Shown: positions 57,295 through 64,000 of the stretch, piece by piece | Layout: each line of letters opens with the position of its first letter | Numbering within the stretch: position 1 is the stretch's first letter | Source: Vanrija pseudolonga | Taxonomy: Eukaryota; Basidiomycota; Tremellomycetes; Trichosporonales; Trichosporonaceae | DNA: 64,000 nt | Assembly: GCF_020906515.1 (NCBI RefSeq) | Contig: NC_085852.1 | Coordinates: 2,294,001 to 2,358,000 of the forward strand | Direction of reading: 5' to 3' | Program-made: the position numbers and the translations under genes | The notes under the pieces: model-generated | Databases searched by the model: none | What the model was told of the DNA's origin: nothing | The model's input: the letters and a program-made list of their open reading frames with translations, nothing else

Positions 57295-58635
57295 CTAGTC
57301 CTGGATCTGGACCTTGATCGCGCCGTGCGCGGGGTCCAAGGCCACCTCGAACGCCTTGAGCGCGTCCTTGAGAGGGAAGCGGTGCGTGACGAGCGGCCCG
57401 ACGTCCACCAGGCCGCCAGCCACGAGGCGGATGGCCTTGGGGTACTGGTTCGCGTAGAGATACTGGTACTGGAGGTCGATCTCGCGCCACTGGAGGTACG
57501 TGAACGGGACGGTCTGCATCGCGGCCCCCATGCCGAGGACGTAGACCTTGCCGCCGTGGTCGACGCCGTAGATCGCCGCGTGGATACTGCTCTCGAACCC
57601 TGTCGCCTCGAGCGCGACGCGCGCCGGCACGCCGCCCGCAGCCGCGCGCGCGCGCTTCGCAACCTCGCCAGCGTCCTCGCCGCGCTCGACGAGCACCGTC
57701 TTGACGGAGGGTACGAGCTTCTTCGCAAACTCGAGTCGGCTCGCCACGAGGTCCGTGATCGTGATGGGCTCGCACCCCGCCGCGCGAGCCGCGAGCAGGG
57801 CCATGATGCCGATGGGGCCAGCGCCGCTGAGGCAAGGTCAGCCAGCTCGCCTTGCGTCAGGCTGCCCGACACTGCACGTACCAGATCAGCACACTGTCCC
57901 CCAGCTTCACGCCGGCGCGGTCGAGCGCAGCCAGCACCACGACGAGCGGCTCGCACAGGCTGCCCTCCTCGGTCGACACGTTGTCCGGCAGCTTGTGCAC
58001 CCACGCGGCCGGGTGGCGGACGTAGCGCGCCAGCGTGCCGTGGAACGGTGCGGCGGACAAGAACGCGATTCTGGGGCCTGGGCATCACCATCAGCTCGGC
58101 ACGGCTGGCACACGTTTCCGCACGCACACAGGTTGTACCTCCCCTCAATGCACGGCCCGCACGCGGGCGACAGGCACGGCAGGCAGCACTCGATCGCGAC
58201 GCGGTCGCCGACCTTGAGCGTGTCGACGCCCTCGCCGAGCTCGACGACCTCGCCGGCCGACTCGTGCCCGGCGCAGGTATGCTTCGTGACGACGCACGAG
58301 CCGTTCGCGCCGTGGCGGAACATGTGGAGGTCGGAGCTGTGGCGGGGGTCAGCCGCGCCACGCCAAGCTACCCACCCGCAGATGCCGCTCTGCTGCACGT
58401 GGATGATGACCTCGCCCGCCGCCGCGACAGGCCGCGGCAGCTCGACCATGTCCGCCCCCCCGCCGGGGCGGTACGCGCACCCAATGTTCGCCTTGGGGTC
58501 CAAGAGCGCCGGGTCGTCGGCGTCCAGCACGCGCGCGACGAAGCCGTTGTTCAGCGAGTCGTACGCCTCCTCGTACGGCGCGACGGGGAGATCGGGGAAC
58601 CCGCCATAGCGCAGCTTTGCGGGGTCGGATGGCAT
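57295..58635 (-). CDS. Zinc-dependent medium-chain dehydrogenase, polyol/sorbitol-dehydrogenase-like
   Basis: NAD(P)-linked alcohol oxidation in the cytosol. Exons 58376..58635, 58128..58336, 57882..58077 and 57295..57826 give 398 residues. Catalytic zinc: QQSGICGSDLHMFRHG (Cys, then Asp/His) and AGHESAGEVVELGEG (His-Glu). Structural zinc: CLPCLSPACGPCIEGRYNLC; the last cysteine and the following PRIAFLSAAPFHGTLARYV are only obtained with the donor at 58127 and acceptor at 58078, which fixes that junction. Rossmann motif ICGAGPIGIMALLAARAAG. The C-terminal block LQWREIDLQYQYLYANQYPK is like L-arabinitol, xylitol and sorbitol dehydrogenases. The first ~60 residues are longer than usual. Substrate not assignable. 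Confidence 0.9.
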
Positions 58636-61166
58636 GTTAGTGAGCTGTGAGGATGCAGTGAGTTGGTGCATGCAGATGAGCAGGTGCGCGTTCGTCGTCG
58701 CTGCTGTATGCTTTGTATACATGTGTGGTCGTTGTGGAATGAATCGAGCAGCCCGAGTTAGTTGTCAACTACATAACCGGCGGTTGTTGCTAGGACGAAC
58801 GACCGGGATCGGGATCTCAACAGGCGCACTGTCCACTGCTTGTCCACGAGCCGCGGTATACAGTCGCGCGCAGTCTCGCCTAGCGCATGTTTGGCTAAAG
58901 CTAGCCATGGGGCTCCTCCATGTGACTGGCTGCCTGCACGAGACTTGACTATAGAGCATGGTGCAGAAGTAAGTTTGGTTGTAACGACCCAGCTGGTATT
59001 CGCCGCTCGTGCCGGCGGAAATGAGGCTAGCAGTGGTGGCATGGTGGCATGGTGGCAGGCACCACCTCGGCTGCGTCGGCGAGTCAGTCACCGCCGGGCT
59101 CGCAAACCATGAGAGTGTGTGACAGTGTACATCTGCTTGCTACAATGATACAATATAATGTGTGTGGTGGGGTGGCGTATACCAGTCGTGTCTGTGTGTA
59201 GGGTCGTGGTGCAGTGCGTCATTGTTGATGCAGCGCGTGTGCATGATGGTGGTGGTAGAGCGGTTGTTTGTTTGCACCTTGGCATAGTGGTGCAGCTTGG
59301 CTGGCGGGTCAGCACCGCGGGCGAGACGCAACGACAGCGACAGCGAGCTCACCTCGACTCTCAGGCTGGTTTTCGTCGTCGTCGTCGACAAGCTCATGGC
59401 CTCGCGGCGCGGGGCTGCGAAGCAGCAGGCGCGACAGAGGCAGGCGCCGGCGCGGCGCGCACGACGGCACCCTGCCTCGCTGTGTGGACCTGGCGTGGCG
59501 CCGTCCGCGCGAGGCTCGCGCGCGCGAGCGTCGTCGAGGCGAGGACGGAGGCGAGGTGCGAGGTGTTTGCTGGGCGGGAGGAGCGCATCGTGGTGTGGTG
59601 GTGCTGAGTAGAGGCAGACGCAGACGTGATATGCAGTCAGGAGCTGGGAACAAGGCGACGATGCGATGAGAAGTCTGATATGTATTGCATGACACCACCT
59701 CGGCCATCTTTGGTGGAGTGCGACTCACCTCGGTCGCGCAGAGATGCTGCCTGCCTCGGCCGTCGCTGTGGGGTGGGGAAAACGGCGGGTGCCGGCGGCC
59801 GTAGTGCCTTTTTAGTGGGCTCTGCTGGACCCACTCTGATCAAAAGACGTGGGGCCCTCGCTACACTCGGCTGGGTGGCGACTTGCAACTGCGTCAGTGG
59901 CGACCACGACAACGTCCATGCACGCGGAGAGGCGACGCTGCCCGCGAGGCCAAGGCCAGGCTGCTGCGAACTGTGGTGGTGGACCACCACGCAGCCAAGA
60001 CCAGGCCTGGTGGACGGTGTTGGCCAGTGATGACTGATATCTGCGCGTGCCGGCCGGCCCGGCGGGCGTTGTCACTTACATACGTGCTCGCAGCAGGCAG
60101 TGAGTAAGCGTGCAGCTGTTTGACCAGACAAAGGGGGAGAGTGATCACTTGGCAGCTTGCACGCCACCAGAGAGCTAACAGGCGTCGGTGGGGCGCCAGC
60201 TTGCCCATTCCTGACGTCAGGCGCCAAACCGCCACTGGCAGTGAGCGACCAACACCATGCCCTCACAGCCACCACATACGACAAGACAGTGGCCGGCGTC
60301 AGGGCACAGCCGTGCGTCCTGGCGGGGGTGGTTTGTACCCCGACCTCGGAATGTGAGCGGGGCCCTTCCGCTCGCGCACAGCCATCCTCGTCGGCGCCGA
60401 CAGTCTCGCTCATCTCGCCACGTCCATACCCAGCATCCCCGTCCCGTCCTCGCATCGTCCGCAGCTCGCGACGTCCGCAGCTCACGATCTCCGAGCCCGT
60501 CGCGATAACACTGGGCCGGCATGCGAGATTGCGTCTTGCCGCGCGCTCAGCGGCGACATCCACGCGCCGACATCCGAGTGCACGCCTCTTTCCGCCAAGC
60601 CTGGGTGTTTTCCGGGCCGCTGGTGCGCGACGGTGTGCCAAGTTGCCCGAGCGCGGGCCGTCGAGTGGGCTCGCGGGGTCCGGAATGACATTCCCGGACA
60701 ACACCCATGGGGCTGTTGCTGTTGGTCACCGAGACACGCTGCTGCATCACCTGACGGCGGTTAGTTCGGACGGGCCGATGGTCTGCCGATTTCGCGGCTG
60801 TCACCCCCTCCTCTGCCCACTCTGCTCTGCCCACATGTCACTTACGGCCGGCATCTGCAGCGGACGAGACGAGTCTTATTCACAGTGCCTAGCACCACCC
60901 ACTAACCACACCTCTTGCGCAGCAATTGCCAGCAACAGAGCCGCCTGCAGCCGCCAGCCGCCTGTGCCTGCGGCTGACTGGCGCGTAACCCCGCGAGCGG
61001 CCCGTTACCCCGCTCGCTGGAGCAGGCAAGAGGCACATCGGCCCCATGGAGCGATCAGCTATCCCCGCGCCGGAGCGATGTTGGCGAGGGCAAACATAAA
61101 GGCAGAGAGGGGTGGGCGGGGGGTCACTTCTCCCCACCGCCTGCCGACCAAAGGACGACTCACACC
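58636..61166. other. 2.5-kb divergent region between dehydrogenase and permease
   Basis: Largest gap in the window. Both promoters lie here. One intron-like arrangement (GTGAGC donor, CTGACCCGCCAG acceptor) and a presequence-like short frame occur on the - strand near 59290-59590, listed separately. The rest shows no protein I recognise, no long repeat, and no mobile element. Confidence 0.5.
59394..59588 (-). CDS. Possible small gene, Arg/Ala/Ser-rich 64-residue frame
   Basis: ATG in good context (CACCACACCACGATG) opens 64 codons rich in Arg, Ala and Ser with no acidic residue, like a mitochondrial targeting peptide (MRSSRPANTSHLASVLASTT). About 40 bases beyond the stop is a good intron-like sequence. 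No homologue known to me and no full gene model could be built. May be a first exon, a small protein or chance in GC-rich DNA. Confidence 0.25.
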   Translation of the reverse strand: MRSSRPANTSHLASVLASTTLARASLARTAPRQVHTARQGAVVRAAPAPASVAPAASQPRAARP

Positions 61167-62921
61167 ATGGGCGGATTCAAGCGCATCGAGGACAGGCCGA
61201 CCCCGAAGGAGGTGTACAACTGGCGCGTGTACATGCTCGCGTGTGTATGCGGCATGTCGGCCCTGACATTCGGCTACGTGAGTGGCGCCAACACCACGAC
61301 TTGCTCACGCCCCACCTAGGACGGCGCGTTCATCGGCACGACCATCGCGCGCCCGTCGTTCAAGCACGCGTTCGGGATCGACAAGATGACGGCCGACGAG
61401 CAGAAGAACTACACGACCAACCTGACTGCGACGTTTACGGGCTCTGCGTTCTTTGGCGCTGTGTTCGCGTGGCCTGGTAAGTGGCGTGGCGGGCTGCGAC
61501 ACGACGCGTTCACAAGCACTGACACCGCCCCAGTGATGGAGGCATGGGGCCGCAAGCGCCCGATGCAGGTCTCTGCGTTGCTGTTCAACGTCGGCGCGAT
61601 CCTCATGACAGTGACCACACACAGCCTGGGCATGATCTTCGCCGGGCGCGCAATCACAGGCTTCGCGGTCGGCATCCTGACTGCCGTCGTGCCGACCTTT
61701 ATTTCCGAGTTTGCGCCGCCCCCGATCCGCGGGCAGCTGACGGGCTTCTTCGAGATCGCGTACCAGGCCGGCAGCCTCGTCGGCTTCTGGATCAACTACG
61801 GCATCACGTCCCACATGGACGTGACGCAGAACAAGGCGTGGCGCGTCGCCATGGCCGTGCAGCTCATCCCGGGCGGCATGCTGCTCGTCGCGTCCATCGT
61901 GCTCCGCGAGTCGCCCGGCTGGCTCCTCCGCAAGGGCCGCGAAGAGCAGTGCCTCTCTGTCCTGTCGTACGTCCGCCAGCTGCCCGCAGACCACAGGTAC
62001 ATCAAGGAGGAGATCGCGCTCCTCATGGGCGTGATTGGGGAGGAGCGCCGCCTGTCCGGCGGCAAGAGCGGCATCCTCCCCTACCTCGCTGCCGCGACGC
62101 GCGAGCTCCGCATCCCGTCGCTCCGCAACCGCTTCGTCATCCTCTTCGTCATGTTCATCCTCATGAACTTTAGCGGCGCCGTCGTGCTCAACTACTACTC
62201 GCCGACGCTGTTCGGCGCGGTGGGCATCACGGGCACGGATATCTTCCTGTACACGGGGTACTACGGCCTCGTCAAGGCCGTCGGCGCGATCACTTTCTGC
62301 CTGTGGATCGTCGACCGCTCCGGGCGCCGCCTGCCGTGGCTGCTCTCGGCGTCGTCGTGCGCCGTGTGCCTCATCTATATGGGCGCGTTTGTCGAGATCG
62401 CAAAGCCGAGCCAGGGCGGGCTCCACTCGGCGTCGTCGATTGCTGGCGGCAAGGGCGCCATCGCCGCCATCATGCTCTACTCGTGGTTCTGGTCCTGGGG
62501 CGGCAACTCGCTCGCGTGGATCGTGTCGGCCGAGCTCTTCCCCATCTCGCTCCGCTCCTTCACGGGCGCGTTCGGCGCCTCGACCCAGTGGCTCTCGAGC
62601 TTCGCCGCGACCATGTCGGCGCCGCACATGTTCGCAAAGTGCGGCGGGTACACGTTCATCTTCTACGGCCTCTGCTGCCTGCTCACCTGGGTCTTCACAT
62701 TCTTCTGGATCCCCGAGACGAAGGGCATCCCCATCGAGTGCATGGGCCCGCTGTTCGACGGCCCGTCTCGTCACTGCCAGTTCCGCCAGAAGAAGGTCTA
62801 CCCGCCCAACGGCATCCCGCCGCCCCCGCCCGAGCTCGCGCAGGACGCCATTGGCCGCGTCGACTCGACCGAGAAGAAGCCAGAGTTTGCCCACGTCGAG
62901 AGCGTCCACAGCAGGGTGTAG
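61167..62921 (+). CDS. MFS sugar/quinate-permease-like transporter
   Basis: Twelve-helix proton symporter of the sugar porter family, plasma membrane. Exons 61167..61277, 61320..61476 and 61534..62921 give 551 residues. The N-terminus IEDRPTPKEVYNWRVYMLAC, with GYDGAFIGTTIARPSFKHAF, closely resembles fungal quinate permeases (QutD/Qa-y) rather than hexose transporters. Signature motifs: WGRKRPMQVSALLF, FAGRAITGFAVGILTAVVP, RESPGWLLRKGREEQ, FVMFILMNFSGAVVLNYYSP, DRSGRRLP and FWIPETKGIP. The tail is hydrophilic. Codon use matches neighbours. Quinate as substrate is by resemblance only. Confidence 0.9.
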
Positions 62922-63111
62922 GCAGGAGTTGGGTACGGGTTGTTAGTCTTCAAGAGTTAGTTGTCAAGGGGTGGTCGCCGTAGCGCAGCAGTAACAAAGC
63001 ACACACCTCAGCAAGGGGTGGAGGATGTAGTAGTCAGAAGCTCAGTGTCAAAGCGGTGACGGCGATGCTGTCCCAGCAGGATGCGCATGTCCGAAGGAGG
63101 GACGGGAAGGT

Positions 63112-63158
63112 CTAGAAGTCGGAGGTCTGTTGGCAAGTCGAGTCGAGTGACGCTGAGC
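63112..63158. repeat. Diverged direct repeat, copy 1
   Basis: TCTAGAAGTCGGAGGTCTGT and following bases resemble the copy at 63259-63303 (about three quarters of positions alike by eye). Confidence 0.55.
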
Positions 63159-63216
63159 TGCTGAGCGCGCCGTGTCCGCCCATCGAGTGGCCGGTGATGG
63201 ACCACCGGGAGAAGTC
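63145..63216 (-). pseudogene. Relic exon of S-formylglutathione hydrolase (esterase D)
   Basis: On the - strand a GGTTCGCAG acceptor-like site is followed by codons for DFSRWSITGHSMGGHGALSS. GHSMGGHGAL is the nucleophile-elbow signature of S-formylglutathione hydrolase, the formaldehyde-detoxifying esterase. The frame then meets a stop within ~15 codons and no other parts of the enzyme are found nearby, so this is a fragment. It is an ordinary host gene remnant, not a mobile element. Confidence 0.6.
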
Positions 63217-63258
63217 CTGCGAACCGGCGTCAGCGCGCGCGCGCGCGTCGAGGGTAGC

Positions 63259-63303
63259 GCTAGAAGTCAGAGGTCGGCAGGCAAGCCAAGTCCAGTGCTG
63301 AAG
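63259..63303. repeat. Diverged direct repeat, copy 2
   Basis: GCTAGAAGTCAGAGGTCGGC and following bases, same orientation as copy 1, ~147 bp away, on the other side of the esterase relic. Confidence 0.55.
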
Positions 63304-63402
63304 GCGGGGTGAAACCCGTATGCATTAGTCGCCTCTCTCGAGGCATGTATGAGCAAGTGATGTTGTCGATGCAGTCGTACCGTCGCGGGGCTGAGCGGCC
63401 GC

Positions 63403-63942
63403 CTACTCGTCGTCCGAGTCGTCCAGCGCGACGTGCGCCGCCTTCTCCTCGTTGGCCTCCTCCTCCCAGCGGGCGCGGTCGCGCTCCTCGCGCGTGTACT
63501 GGGACACGTCGACAGCCTCGCCGTCCTCGTACAGTGCCTCGTCCGACGTGGCCGAGACCTTGGCCGTCTCGAACAGCTGTCGGCCTGGGAGCGAGGTCAG
63601 CGCGATTCGGGACGGTCGCAACCTCTACTCACCGCTCGCCCTTGCGTTCTTCTTGCGCCACTCCTCGCGCTCGCGGGCCGGCAGCGCACGGATGCTGTCC
63701 TCCTGTTGCTTGACCTTCTTGGCGGCCATCTCGGCGCGGAACGAGTCCTTCCACTTCGAGTACAGCGCCGGCGTGAGCGGCGTGCCGCGCGTCTTCTTCT
63801 TCTCCTCCTCCTCGTACGCGCGCGCTCGGGCCTCGTCCGCCTCCTGCTCGCGCACCTTGCGCGAGTTGATCAGTGCGGAGAGCGCCTCGCGCGCCGCGGT
63901 TGCGATCGTGAACGTCATTGCCATGCCGAGCGACTCTTCGGC
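63403..63942 (-). CDS. GIR2: Gir2 / RWDD1-type DRG-binding protein, C-terminal part (5' end outside window)
   Basis: DFRP-type regulator that pairs with DRG GTPases and Gcn1 in translation control. Two exons visible, 63633..63942 and 63403..63584 (phase 1 junction, ASG-RQLFETAK); the N-terminal RWD domain lies beyond the window. The first visible residues AEESLGMAMTFTIATAAREA and the helix VREQEADEARARAYEEEEKK with TRGTPLTPALYSKWKDSFRA match the end of RWD and the conserved GTP(V/L)T block of RWDD1/Gir2. The tail is acidic and ends HVALDDSDDE, like family members. The acceptor for the exon is at 63943-63944. Confidence 0.85.
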
Positions 63943-64000
63943 CTGCGATGTGTGAGCTCACGTCAAGGTGACGGTATCGGGTTCGCGCGCACGCGTAGCT

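Larger units (their letters stand above)
62922..63402. other. Convergent region with an esterase exon relic and two diverged repeats
   Basis: 481 bp between the permease and the Gir2-type gene. Holds a short S-formylglutathione-hydrolase-like coding relic (- strand) and, on both sides of it, a ~45-bp sequence in two diverged copies; a (CG)n run lies at 63234-63246. Confidence 0.6.

Noticed and set aside
58071-58130. Alternative junction in the dehydrogenase ending NL-IAFL
   Set aside because: It keeps frame but loses the fourth structural-zinc cysteine; the neighbouring donor and acceptor restore it.
60157-61266. 369-codon + strand frame before the permease
   Set aside because: Overlaps the permease start in another frame and consists of Arg/Ser/Pro/Thr-rich sequence without any recognisable domain.
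61305-62909. 534-codon open frame on the - strand
   Set aside because: Antisense to the quinate-type permease, which has clear MFS motifs and splice sites; the antisense frame is Arg/Glu/Ala-rich with none.
1-64000. Integrated virus-like elements, LTR elements, CRISPR arrays or biosynthetic clusters
   Set aside because: No polymerase, integrase, capsid or transposase motif, no long terminal or inverted repeats and no spaced repeat arrays were seen on either strand.

Overview
The window looks like nuclear DNA of a GC-rich basidiomycete yeast or yeast-like fungus, most likely a tremellomycete (Trichosporonales-like). This is inferred from dense short introns (35-60 nt, GTGAGT-type donors, CTRAC branch sites close to the acceptor), compact gene spacing, and protein similarity to fungal families. 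No database search was possible. I support 28 protein genes and one tRNA. No CRISPR array, rRNA, intact transposon or virus-like element was recognised.

Layout. 0-11 kb: 3' part of a triose-phosphate-type nucleotide-sugar/sugar-phosphate transporter, an unknown acidic-tailed protein, a small single-span membrane protein, a CYSTM-type Cys-rich tail protein, and an ataxin-2/Pbp1 homologue. 12.7-18.4 kb: a giant gene with repeated Ig-like (ASH/MSP-type) strands that runs in frame into a RIB2-like deaminase domain. 20-31 kb: housekeeping block of Erv14/cornichon, an RRM protein, Nop16, proteasome alpha1, a DUF2423-type nucleolar protein, a TTC27/Emw1 TPR protein and a PP2A methyltransferase (Ppm1/LCMT1). 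30.5-32.7 kb: a drug:H+ antiporter whose third-exon intron carries a tRNA gene on the other strand. 34.8-39.3 kb: Fyv7, eIF4E and TFIIH Tfb3. 39.5-46.2 kb: a GPI-type GH16 wall glycosidase, a coiled-coil low-complexity protein and a FUN14 protein. 46.5-55 kb: Dph6, glucosidase II alpha, glycine cleavage H protein and Fis1. 55.2-63 kb: a DapA-family aldolase/lyase, a zinc polyol-type dehydrogenase and a quinate-permease-like transporter, perhaps a small catabolic neighbourhood. The right edge holds the C-terminal part of a Gir2/RWDD1-type protein, preceded by a short relic of an S-formylglutathione hydrolase exon.

Many genes form divergent pairs sharing short promoters (Erv14/RRM, alpha1/DUF2423, TTC27/Ppm1, eIF4E/Tfb3, FUN14/Dph6). 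Several are linked by theme: translation and ribosome biogenesis (Nop16, DUF2423, Fyv7, eIF4E, Dph6, Gir2, ataxin-2), and mitochondria (FUN14, Fis1, H protein). I do not see a convincing new defence or mobile system. The most unusual items are the ASH-deaminase fusion, the tRNA nested in an antisense intron, the ataxin-2 homologue with no visible Lsm domain, very small introns and micro-exons, and the esterase relic between two diverged repeats.
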